Origin: Alphaproteobacteria bacterium
GTDB lineage: Bacteria; Pseudomonadota; Alphaproteobacteria; Micropepsales; Micropepsaceae
Direction: 5' to 3'
Assembly (NCBI GenBank): GCA_003131925.1
Contig: PKWC01000179.1
Location: 246 to 17,034, forward strand
Length of the DNA stretch: 16,789 bases
Shown: positions 6,590 to 16,789 of the stretch, piece after piece
Layout of the letters: each line of letters starts with the position of its first letter
How positions within the stretch are numbered: the stretch's first letter is position 1
Made by a program: the position numbers and the translations under genes
The notes under the pieces: model-generated
Told to the model about the DNA's origin: nothing
Seen by the model: only the letters and a program-made list of their open reading frames with translations
Database searches by the model: none

Positions 6590-9256
6590 ATGCTGAGAGC
6601 CCCCATTGTCCGCCTCGTTGAGCTGTCCACGCGGTTCGCGTGGACCGTCATCCTGTTCGCACTGGTCCTGGCATCCTTCTGCACTGTCTATGCGGTGCGG
6701 CACTTTTCGATTTCAACGGATGTCAGGCAGCTGTTTCCTACCGACTTGCCGTGGACGCAGCGCGCCGACCAGTTTCTCTCGGCATTTCCGCAGTACGACG
6801 TGCTCGTCATTGTCGAGGCGCCGACCCCGGAGCTGACGGAAGTGGCAAGTGCCGAGCTGGCTTCGGCATTGAGGGCGGACCGCGACCACGTACGCGCGGT
6901 GGAGGAACCGCAAGGGGACAAATTCTTTGCCCGAAACGGTCTCCTGTTCGTGCCGGTCAAACAGCTCGCTCAAATGACGGTGAACGCACAGCAGTCTGGA
7001 CCCATGACAGGTGCACTCGCGGCCGATCCGAGCCTCAGGGGCGTTCTAGGCGCGCTTTCCACAGGGCTGATGGGAGTCGAGAATGGATTCTACGGAATCG
7101 ACGCCTTGGCTCCCGCCATGAACGCAGGCGCCGACACGATCAGCGACGTGCTGTCCGGACGCCCCGCGCAATTCTCATGGCAGTCGCTCATCGGGGGCGA
7201 GATGACACGAAACGAGGGAAACCATCGGTTCATTCAGATCGCTCCCGTCCTCGACTTCAAGGCTCTGTCGCCCGGAGGCGCGGTCACGGATGCGATTGCC
7301 CAAACGGCACGCCGGCTCCATTTGGCGAACGATTTCCAGGCGCGGGTTCGCGTCACCGGACTCGTCCCGATGAACGACGCACAGTTTGCCGCAGTCAAGG
7401 AGAACGCCGCGCTGAATGCGGCCGTTTTCATAGGGGCCGTGCTGATCATCCTGTGGCTGGCGCTGCACTCGTGGCGAATTATTGTGGCCGCCCTTGTCAG
7501 CGTGACGTGTGGCCTCGCTTATTCCGCCGCGTTCGGACTATTCCTCGTCGCGTCGCTGAATCTGCTTTCGGTCGCATTCTTTGTCCTGTTCGTCGGCCTG
7601 GGCATCGATTTCGGGATTCAATTCAGTGTCCGTTACCGTGCCGAGCGGCACGAAACCGGCGATCTGAACGCTGCGCTGGTCAGTGCCGCAAGAAAGGCGG
7701 GCTGGCCTCTCGCGCTTGCGGGTGCGGCCACTGCACTTGGTTTCTCGGCCTTCCTGCCGACCGAGTATCGCGGACTGTCGGAACTTGGCCGGATCGCCGG
7801 ACCTGGCATGATCATCGCCTTTCTAACCAGCATCACACTGTTGCCGGCCTTGCTTCGGGTTCTGAATCCGCCGGCGGAGCCCCATCCGATGGGGTTCGCC
7901 GCCCTCGCACCGGTCGACCGGTTTCTGCAGCGCCACCGCTTTGCGGTCCTTGCCGGTACGCTCGCCGTTGTCGCGCTGGCATCGCCGCTTCTGCTTTTTC
8001 TGCGGTTCGACTTCAATCCGCTGCATCTGCAAAACCCAAAAGCCGAATCGGTCGCCGCCTTCCTCGAATTGAGAAGGGACCCGTTGACGGCCGCCAATGC
8101 GGCCGAATTGATTGCGCCCGATCTTGTTGAAGCGAAGGGGGACGCAAGAAACCTCGCCGCTTTGCCGCAGGTGGCAGGAACGCGCACGCTCGCAAGCCTT
8201 GTTCCAGACGATCAGCAGTTCAAGCTCGCGTTGATCCGCCAGCTCTCGGCCGCGCTTGCAACCGCGCTGACTCCTGCACGGTTGCGCCCGGCACCCAGCG
8301 ATCACGAAAACGTTGCGGCGCTGCGGTCGACCGCCCGTACGCTGTCCGAATATGCACCGCGGGGCGGCGCCGGAGGAAATGCCGCAAAGCGGCTGTCGGC
8401 GCTTCTCGACAAGCTCGCAGCCGCCGATCCGGGCGCGCGCCTTCGCGCAACGGTTGCGATGGTCGTGCCGCTGAAAATCTCACTCGAGGGTCTTCGGCAG
8501 GAATTGAAGGCGCGGCCGGTCTCCATCGCAGACGTTCCACCCGATCTGAAGCGCGATTGGCTGACTCCGGACGGGCGGGCAAGAGTGCAGGTCCTTCCCA
8601 AGGGAGATCCTGACGACACCGCTTCGTTGCGCAATTTCGTGCGTGCAGTGCTCGTGCGCGAGCCCAACGCGACCGGGCCGGCCGTCATGCTGTATGAAGC
8701 CGGAAATACGATCATGCATGCCTTCGTCGAAGCCGGAATACTCGCCCTCGTGGCAATCGCGCTGTTGTTGTGGATCGCATTGCAGCGCTTGTCGGACGTG
8801 TTGATGACTCTGATCCCGCTGCTGCTGGCTGCGGTTCTGACGCTCGAACTGTGCGTCATTTTGAATATACCGCTGAACTTCAGCAATATCATCGCGTTTC
8901 CGCTGCTGCTAGGAGTCGGTGTCGCTTTCAAGATCTATTACATCATGGCGTGGCGGCACGGACGCACGGCGCTGGTGCAATCGACATTGACCCGCGCCGT
9001 CGTGTTCAGCGCGATGACGACTGCGACCGCATTCGGCAGCCTGTGGCTGTCTCGCCATCCCGGCACTTCGAGCATGGGAGAGCTGATGTCGCTCTCGCTC
9101 GTCTGCACGATGATGGCCGCCGTGCTGTTCCAGCCCGCGTTGATGGGGCCGCCGCGCAAAGTGGCGATGGACAAGCAGCCCGGGAAACCGGCTGCCGTTC
9201 GAAGGGCGCCGGTTATGGCAGCCTACGCGATGGTAGGTCTCGATGAACGCCCCTGA
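6590..9256 (+). CDS. hpnN: Hopanoid RND transporter HpnN
   Basis: HpnN is an inner-membrane RND (MMPL-type) exporter that moves hopanoids from the cytoplasmic membrane toward the outer membrane. The 888-residue length fits the family (roughly 850-890). One transmembrane helix at about 18-36 is followed by a large periplasmic loop to about 270. A block of helices then runs from about 272 to 425. A second periplasmic loop lies around 460-705, and a last block of helices occupies about 708-860, giving the duplicated RND plan. Asp340 in GLGIDFGIQF (TM4 position) and Lys781 in GVGVAFKIYY (TM10 position) resemble the Asp/Lys proton relay of RND pumps. The N-terminus (RFAWTVILFALVLA, then STDVRQLFPTDLPW) matches my memory of HpnN. 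The ATG at 6590 has only a weak Shine-Dalgarno. The gene overlaps the acyltransferase by 14 bp. No other hpn or shc gene is in the window. An MMPL transporter for another lipid is the alternative. Confidence 0.88.
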   Translation: MLRAPIVRLVELSTRFAWTVILFALVLASFCTVYAVRHFSISTDVRQLFPTDLPWTQRADQFLSAFPQYDVLVIVEAPTPELTEVASAELASALRADRDHVRAVEEPQGDKFFARNGLLFVPVKQLAQMTVNAQQSGPMTGALAADPSLRGVLGALSTGLMGVENGFYGIDALAPAMNAGADTISDVLSGRPAQFSWQSLIGGEMTRNEGNHRFIQIAPVLDFKALSPGGAVTDAIAQTARRLHLANDFQARVRVTGLVPMNDAQFAAVKENAALNAAVFIGAVLIILWLALHSWRIIVAALVSVTCGLAYSAAFGLFLVASLNLLSVAFFVLFVGLGIDFGIQFSVRYRAERHETGDLNAALVSAARKAGWPLALAGAATALGFSAFLPTEYRGLSELGRIAGPGMIIAFLTSITLLPALLRVLNPPAEPHPMGFAALAPVDRFLQRHRFAVLAGTLAVVALASPLLLFLRFDFNPLHLQNPKAESVAAFLELRRDPLTAANAAELIAPDLVEAKGDARNLAALPQVAGTRTLASLVPDDQQFKLALIRQLSAALATALTPARLRPAPSDHENVAALRSTARTLSEYAPRGGAGGNAAKRLSALLDKLAAADPGARLRATVAMVVPLKISLEGLRQELKARPVSIADVPPDLKRDWLTPDGRARVQVLPKGDPDDTASLRNFVRAVLVREPNATGPAVMLYEAGNTIMHAFVEAGILALVAIALLLWIALQRLSDVLMTLIPLLLAAVLTLELCVILNIPLNFSNIIAFPLLLGVGVAFKIYYIMAWRHGRTALVQSTLTRAVVFSAMTTATAFGSLWLSRHPGTSSMGELMSLSLVCTMMAAVLFQPALMGPPRKVAMDKQPGKPAAVRRAPVMAAYAMVGLDERP

Positions 9257-10517
9257 ACATCTCGCCGCGCCGCGAGCACCGCGTGCAAGTATCGCGATCA
9301 ACAATTTGCGCGCCGCCGTCGTCGTCTTCGTGGTCGCAGCGCACTCCATAATCGCCTATCTGTGGTCTCTGCCCCCGCGGCCTTTTGCTTTCGACAAGCC
9401 GCCCTTTTCCTGGCGGACCTTTCCGATCGTCGACACGCATCACTTCATCGGCTTCGACATACTCTGCGCCTGGGCCGATCTCTTCCTTATGGCACTCTTC
9501 TTCCTGATATCCGGCCTCTTCGTTTGGCAGAGCCTGGAACGCAACGGTGCCCTCGAATTCGCATATCGCCGCGCCCTGCGCCTCGGACCACCATTCGTTT
9601 TCGGCATCGCGGTGCTGATGCCGCTCACAAATTATACGACTTACATGCAGACGGCCTCACATCCCGGGCTTGCCGATTTCTGGCTGCACTGGCGCGCGCT
9701 GCCCTTTTGGCCGGCCGGGCCGAATTGGTTCCTCTGGGTGCTGCTGGTCGCGGACATTCCAGCGGCCCTCTTTTTTGCATTGTTGCCGCGCGGGCACCGG
9801 ATCGTGCTCGGGCTGTCACGCATCGCTCGCGAGCATCCCGCCCACTTTCTCGCCGGTCTGCTCGCGGCTTCCACTCTGGCGTATGTCCCCTTCGGGATTC
9901 TCTTCGGTCCGATGTCATGGTTTCAATGGGGGCCGTTCTCGTTCCAGCTGAGTTTCCCCGGACTCTACGCGGTCTATTTTTCCGCCGGGATCATCATCGG
10001 CGCCTGCGGCGTCGAGGAGAGTTTGCTCACACGGTCGCTCGCCCGGCAGTGGAAGTTGTGGCTCGCAGCCGCGCCTTTGCTCTTCGGCACGTGGCTCGGC
10101 GCCTCGGCGATGACGTATGGCAATCCCGCCGCGACGTCGCTCGCATGGAATCTCGTGAACGCAATCGTTTTGCCGCCGGCATGCTTTGCCAGCTGCTGTT
10201 GCGCTCTTGCCCTGGCAATGCGTTTTGCACGGGCGCGTACCCGATTACTCGACAGCCTGCAGCGCGACGCTTACGGAATCTATCTGCTGCACTACCTCTT
10301 CGTTGCGTGGCTGCAATTCGCCCTTCTCCCGGCTGGCTGGCCTGCGATCGTGAAGGCTTCGATCGTTTTCGCGGGCACGATGGCATTCAGCTGGGCGCTA
10401 TCATCGGCGTTGCGGCGCGTGCCCGGACTCGATTCCGTGATCGGCAGCGGTCAACCCGCGCCTGTTTCTGCAGTGATGGCGATCAATTCTCGCTCCTCGG
10501 TATCGGTTGCAGATTGA
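9243..10517 (+). CDS. Acyltransferase-3 family integral membrane protein
   Basis: The 424-residue protein is very hydrophobic, with about ten predicted helices, and begins with the acyltransferase-3 signature NNLRAAVVVFVVAAHS (R-x3-A-x3-V-x3-H spacing; His near 34). Family members move acyl groups (acetyl, succinyl and others) onto sugars, glucans, lipopolysaccharide or peptidoglycan at the inner membrane, and some are only distantly catalytic. YGIYLLHYLFVAWLQ near the C-terminus is also typical. Its ATG lies inside the end of hpnN (14-bp overlap), strongly suggesting coexpression; GGTAGGT a few bases upstream could be a weak Shine-Dalgarno. The acceptor molecule is unknown. A role in decorating hopanoids or other envelope lipids is only inferred from the neighbour. 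The C-terminal tail after the last helix is short and low in information. Confidence 0.87.
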   Translation: MNAPEHLAAPRAPRASIAINNLRAAVVVFVVAAHSIIAYLWSLPPRPFAFDKPPFSWRTFPIVDTHHFIGFDILCAWADLFLMALFFLISGLFVWQSLERNGALEFAYRRALRLGPPFVFGIAVLMPLTNYTTYMQTASHPGLADFWLHWRALPFWPAGPNWFLWVLLVADIPAALFFALLPRGHRIVLGLSRIAREHPAHFLAGLLAASTLAYVPFGILFGPMSWFQWGPFSFQLSFPGLYAVYFSAGIIIGACGVEESLLTRSLARQWKLWLAAAPLLFGTWLGASAMTYGNPAATSLAWNLVNAIVLPPACFASCCCALALAMRFARARTRLLDSLQRDAYGIYLLHYLFVAWLQFALLPAGWPAIVKASIVFAGTMAFSWALSSALRRVPGLDSVIGSGQPAPVSAVMAINSRSSVSVAD

Positions 10518-10590
10518 ACACACGGTTGATCCGCAAGAACCGGGTGGAATTCCGGCGTGGGATGCCCCATTTTCGGGAATGATTGAACGT

Positions 10591-10595
10591 CGGAG
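10591..10595 (+). promoter_or_regulatory. Shine-Dalgarno that selects the ogt GTG start
   Basis: CGGAG lies 7 nt upstream of GTG 10603. The alternative ATG at 10579 has GGGA directly against it, too close to serve, and the ATG at 10507 would lie inside the acyltransferase gene and add residues unlike the family. This site therefore favours the GTG. Confidence 0.45.
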
Positions 10596-10602
10596 TCGTG
10601 CC

Positions 10603-11166
10603 GTGAGCCAGACAGCGCACCGCTATTTCATCTTCGAAACCGCGTGCGGCACTTGCGGCATCGCCTGGAGCAGCGCCGGCGTCTCGCGGTTCCAGTTGCC
10701 GGGACAGAGCGCCGAAGCGACCGAGCGGAGTTTGCTGCGGCGCCTGCCCGGCACGAAACCGGGAACGCCTACGCCACAGGTCGCTGATACGGTCGCCGCC
10801 GTGAAGCGCTATTTCGCGGGCGAGAAGGTCGCGTTCTCGGATGTCCAACTCGATCTCGACGGACAGGACGAATTCTTCCAGCAGGTCTATGCCGCCGCGC
10901 GGCGCGTCGGCTGGGGCCACACAACCACCTACGGCACGCTCGCAAAAGAACTCGGCGGCGGATGGGAAGCCGCACGCGATGTCGGTCAGGCGATGGCGAA
11001 AAATCCGGTAGCGCTCATCATCCCGTGCCACCGCGTGCTCGCCGCCGGTGGCAAGGTCGGCGCCTTCTCGGCGCCCGGCGGCTCGGCCACAAAGATCAAG
11101 ATGCTCACATTGGAGGGCATCCACCTCGGCTCTCCCCAACCGGCGCAGCAGTCCCTGGGATTGTAG
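10603..11166 (+). CDS. ogt: Methylated-DNA--protein-cysteine methyltransferase (O6-alkylguanine repair)
   Basis: This suicide repair protein transfers methyl or alkyl groups from O6-guanine (and O4-thymine) in DNA to its own cysteine. The 187-residue form has an N-terminal RNase-H-like domain starting YFIFETACGTCGIAW. The C-terminal DNA-binding domain contains RRVGWGHTTTYGTLAKELG and the active-site motif IIPCHRVL with the acceptor Cys142. The tail GAFSAPGGSATKIKMLTLEG is the usual alphaproteobacterial ending. The GTG at 10603 with CGGAG 7 nt upstream is my choice; ATG codons at 10579 and 10507 are in frame, but the added residues look non-homologous. No Ada-type regulatory domain is fused, so it is an Ogt/AdaB-type stand-alone enzyme. 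It follows the acyltransferase by 85 bp on the same strand and may be cotranscribed. Its DNA-repair role does not connect obviously with its envelope neighbours. Confidence 0.93.
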   Translation: MSQTAHRYFIFETACGTCGIAWSSAGVSRFQLPGQSAEATERSLLRRLPGTKPGTPTPQVADTVAAVKRYFAGEKVAFSDVQLDLDGQDEFFQQVYAAARRVGWGHTTTYGTLAKELGGGWEAARDVGQAMAKNPVALIIPCHRVLAAGGKVGAFSAPGGSATKIKMLTLEGIHLGSPQPAQQSLGL

Positions 11167-11167
11167 C

Positions 11168-11207
11168 GGCGTGGGCAACAAATGTGCGATCACCGCCGAT
11201 TTTTTTT
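11168..11207 (+). terminator. Possible intrinsic terminator after ogt
   Basis: Immediately after the ogt stop, GGCG-TG (11168-11173) can pair with CA-c-CGCC (11191-11197) with one bulged base and a long loop. It is followed by a run of eight T (11200-11207). The T-run is convincing but the stem is weak, so termination before yceI is possible rather than certain. Confidence 0.35.
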
Positions 11208-11269
11208 CGACATTTCTCGATAACGTGTCGGAATTGCCGCGCACTTTTCGTCATACCTTCGAACAGCTC

Positions 11270-11276
11270 AAGGAGA
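11270..11276 (+). promoter_or_regulatory. Strong Shine-Dalgarno of yceI
   Basis: AAGGAGA lies 5 nt upstream of the ATG at 11282. It is the best ribosome binding site in the window and decides the start, since the reading frame is open upstream as far as 11048. Confidence 0.8.
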
Positions 11277-11281
11277 TTTCC

Positions 11282-11956
11282 ATGCTGACGAGGTTCTCGC
11301 GCGCCGTGCTCGCCGGTTGCATTCTTGTCGCCCATTTGGCCATGCCCGCATTGGCAGCGACCACAGCCGCTCCGATGCCGGGCGACATTCGGACGGTCAC
11401 CTCCGATGCGCCTGCGGGCGACTATGTGCTCGACAAGCCGCATGCGAGCCTGCTCTTCCGCGTCAGCCATCTGGGCTTTTCGCACTTCACGGGGCATTTC
11501 GCGCGGTTCGACGCGACGCTCGAATTCGATCCGAAGCATCCCACCCTCTCGCAGGTCGAGGCGACGGTCGATCCCGCGTCGCTCGAGAGCGACAACCCGC
11601 CCGCGGGATTTCTCGAGATGCTGCGCGGCAAGGACTGGCTCGATGCGGGCCAATTTCCGCGCATGAGCTTCCGGTCCACAAGCATCACGCTCAGCGGACC
11701 CAACAGCGCGCGCATTTTGGGCGAGTTCACTTTGCATGGCGTCACGAAGCCCGTGGCGCTCGATGCCGTGTTCAACGGCGGCTATGTGGGCAACAAGTAT
11801 GACCGCCGGGCGCGCATCGGCTTCTCGGCGCACGGCTCCCTCAAGCGCTCGGATTTCGGCATTGTGGCCGGCATTCCTGCTCCCGGTTCCAATTTCGGCG
11901 TCGGCGACGACGTCGAAATCGTGCTCGAATGCGAATTCAGCGGGCCGCCGCGATGA
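11282..11956 (+). CDS. yceI: YceI-family secreted lipocalin-like protein
   Basis: YceI proteins are periplasmic beta-barrels that bind long isoprenoid or fatty amide ligands; members are induced by acid, osmotic or oxidative stress. The 224-residue product has a Sec signal peptide with a likely cut after ALA (residue 25). The mature domain starts near GDYVLDKPHASLLFRVSHLG and has the family elements GHFARFDATLEFD, then LHGVTKPVALD, and SLKRSDFGI near the C-terminus. The start is set by AAGGAGA 5 nt before the ATG. It lies 115 bp after ogt with a possible terminator between, so it may have its own promoter. The native ligand here is unknown. A link to the hopanoid transporter upstream is tempting because hopanoids are isoprenoids, but it is only inference. 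Confidence 0.92.
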   Translation: MLTRFSRAVLAGCILVAHLAMPALAATTAAPMPGDIRTVTSDAPAGDYVLDKPHASLLFRVSHLGFSHFTGHFARFDATLEFDPKHPTLSQVEATVDPASLESDNPPAGFLEMLRGKDWLDAGQFPRMSFRSTSITLSGPNSARILGEFTLHGVTKPVALDAVFNGGYVGNKYDRRARIGFSAHGSLKRSDFGIVAGIPAPGSNFGVGDDVEIVLECEFSGPPR

Positions 11957-12035
11957 ATTCATCGACATGATACACAAAACGGCAGCCGATTGGGCACGAG
12001 AGCGCTTATCTATTCAAGGTATTCCCAAACACGCT

Positions 12036-12208
12036 TAGAGCGCGTTCCGCTCGTTTAGTATCAAAGCGTGTCATCCCGGCCGACGCGAAGTGGAGAGCTG
12101 GGACCCAGGACCGTGAAGAAATTCCATAAGCACTGCTTCTGGGTTCCCGCTTTCGCGGGAATGACACTCTTTGGGGGTGACGATTCATTCCGAGCGGAAC
12201 GCGCTCTA
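12036..12208. repeat. MITE/REP-like element with 18-bp terminal inverted repeats
   Basis: TAGAGCGCGTTCCGCTCG (12036-12053) is repeated exactly in inverted orientation at 12191-12208. Inside are a second pair of inverted arms: GTGTCATCCCGG beginning at 12068 and GGGTTCCCGC...GCGGGAATGACAC at 12141-12166. The right inner arm itself folds as TTCCCGC-TTTC-GCGGGAA (12144-12161). The whole 173 bp can fold into a nested hairpin. Sequences of the GTCATTCCCGCGAAAGCGGGAA type are widespread dispersed intergenic repeats in proteobacteria. There is no transposase gene, and no clear target duplication was found. Copy number in the genome is unknown from this window. Confidence 0.7.
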
Positions 12209-12336
12209 GTAACCCTGAATCGTACATCAGGATCTTTTGGAACCTGCTTCGCTGTCTCTGCCTTCGCGGGATCGCGCGATACCGTTCCAGGCATGTCCGT
12301 CGCTGCGATGTTCAAGCCCTGCGGTTGACTCATCAT
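12061..12336 (-). CDS. Small hypothetical ORF, tail probably supplied by the repeat
   Basis: An open frame of 91 codons runs from ATG 12336 (or 12333). About 42 codons come before the inverted-repeat element, starting MMSQPQGLNIAATDMPG and reaching VPKDPDVRFRVT, with protein-like lysine, proline and aspartate content. The rest is read through the repeat, ending in low-information residues. No good Shine-Dalgarno is near (AAGGA lies about 16 nt upstream). I do not recognise it. Either it is a small real gene whose original end was replaced by the repeat, or the frame is chance. The function is unknown. Confidence 0.25.
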   Translation of the reverse strand: MMSQPQGLNIAATDMPGTVSRDPAKAETAKQVPKDPDVRFRVTRARSARNESSPPKSVIPAKAGTQKQCLWNFFTVLGPSSPLRVGRDDTL

Positions 12337-12502
12337 TAACGCTGACGGCGATCCTTAGACAGCGCTCATCCCGAATTGCATGTGGATGGACATCCGAATG
12401 CCGTCCATTTTGTCGCCGGCGCGGAAACTGCGTCGCCACTCGGGGCACCGGTTTAAGCAGTTGTTCAGGCCCGGATGCGAGAATTCCGTCCGGCGTTGAG
12501 GA
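12209..12502. other. Intergenic region upstream of the kinase operon
   Basis: This stretch carries the 5' part of the small minus-strand ORF and the presumed promoter of the kinase pair. I see only one short dyad, ATGGAC (12386-12391) with GTCCAT (12403-12408), and no convincing -35/-10 pair. No RNA gene was recognised. Confidence 0.4.
12498..12502 (+). promoter_or_regulatory. Shine-Dalgarno-like GAGGA abutting the hybrid kinase GTG
   Basis: GAGGA ends one base before GTG 12503, with no spacer, which is unusually close for translation. The in-frame TGA at 12497-12499 rules out any earlier start, so the true start is either this GTG or a later non-ATG codon. Confidence 0.3.
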
Positions 12503-16592
<4,090 letters not shown>

Positions 16593-16627
16593 TGCCCGTG
16601 TCCCTGTATCCCGGATAGCCTGCTTTT

Positions 16628-16789
16628 TTAGTTGAAGCCGACAAGACTGCAGATCGCCGAGAGCTGCTGCTGATCCGGCCGGAGGCCCGACAGCTCCATG
16701 CGCAGGTGAGTCCAGCGAGACCAATAGCAAGAAAACGCTATTGCTTCACGTCTTTTTGCTTTTGTGCACTTTCGCTCGAGTACCCGCAG
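16628..16789 (-). CDS. Possible C-terminal end of an unrecognised gene (open to the right edge)
   Basis: On the minus strand a frame is open from the window edge to TAA at 16628-16630, 53 codons. The last 23, from ATG 16699 (MELSGLRPDQQQLSAICSL), use GC-rich third positions like real genes here, while the part nearer the edge is more AT-rich. I do not recognise it. It could be the tail of a convergent gene, a 23-residue ORF, or chance. Confidence 0.2.
   Translation of the reverse strand: MRVLERKCTKAKRREAIAFSCYWSRWTHLRMELSGLRPDQQQLSAICSLVGFN
16722..16743 (+). terminator. Weak hairpin beyond the kinase operon
   Basis: CAATAGC (16722-16728) and GCTATTG (16737-16743) form a perfect 7-bp stem with an 8-nt loop, followed after a short gap by a T-rich stretch that includes a run of five T near 16752. 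It lies about 130 nt after the kinase stop. It may be a distal terminator for the operon, or an AT-rich operator for a neighbouring gene. Confidence 0.3.

Noticed and set aside
6640..8130. A 496-codon plus-strand frame inside hpnN
   Set aside because: It is in another frame of a clear HpnN gene and reads as Arg/Gly-rich noise with no hydrophobic helices.
9362..10582. A 406-codon plus-strand frame inside the acyltransferase gene
   Set aside because: It is an arginine-rich alternative frame; the acyltransferase frame has helices and the R-x3-A-x3-V-x3-H signature.
12036..12208. The inverted repeats as a CRISPR array or insertion sequence
   Set aside because: There are no direct repeats with regular spacers, and there is no transposase or room for one in 173 bp.
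12068..12328. An 86-codon plus-strand frame across the repeat
   Set aside because: Much of it is the palindromic repeat itself, and the remainder lacks a Shine-Dalgarno and protein-like composition.

Overview
The window is high-GC bacterial DNA that looks chromosomal and alphaproteobacterial. The evidence is the gene order dnaB-alr-mlaE on one strand, a hopanoid RND transporter of the HpnN type, and the style of the cyclopropane synthase, alkyltransferase and YceI proteins. Order or genus cannot be fixed from sequence alone; a hopanoid-producing member of Hyphomicrobiales or a relative is a reasonable guess. I see no rRNA, tRNA, CRISPR array, phage gene or insertion sequence with a transposase.

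Layout. Positions 1-4664 are all minus strand and read, in transcription order: cfa (cyclopropane fatty acid synthase), dnaB (replicative helicase), alr (alanine racemase) and mlaE (lipid ABC permease, running off the left edge). alr and mlaE overlap by ATGA. A divergent promoter region separates cfa from a plus-strand hormone-sensitive-lipase-type esterase. The esterase overlaps tail-to-tail with a minus-strand secreted DUF6134-like protein. A second divergent region precedes a plus-strand run: hpnN, an acyltransferase-3 family membrane protein overlapping it by 14 bp, an O6-methylguanine-DNA methyltransferase, and a YceI-family secreted protein.

Then comes about 546 bp without a convincing gene. 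It holds a compact repeat (12036-12208) with 18-bp perfect terminal inverted repeats and internal GTCATCCC/GGGAATGAC arms, resembling a MITE- or REP-type element, which may cut the tail off a small minus-strand ORF. The right end is a two-gene signalling operon: a 954-residue hybrid histidine kinase (MHYT sensor, HisKA, HATPase, degenerate receiver, receiver, Hpt) and, overlapping it by 14 bp, a receiver-first histidine kinase. No DNA-binding output regulator is in view.

How the genes fit together. Much of the window concerns the cell envelope: D-Ala supply (alr), phospholipid trafficking (mlaE), phospholipid cyclopropanation (cfa), hopanoid export (hpnN), a membrane acyltransferase, and a lipocalin-like isoprenoid binder (yceI). 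Sequences resembling EcfG general-stress promoters lie upstream of cfa and hpnN, suggesting but not proving shared stress control. I found no clearly new biological system. The most interesting items are the hpnN-acyltransferase pair, the paired kinases lacking an output protein, and the inverted-repeat element.
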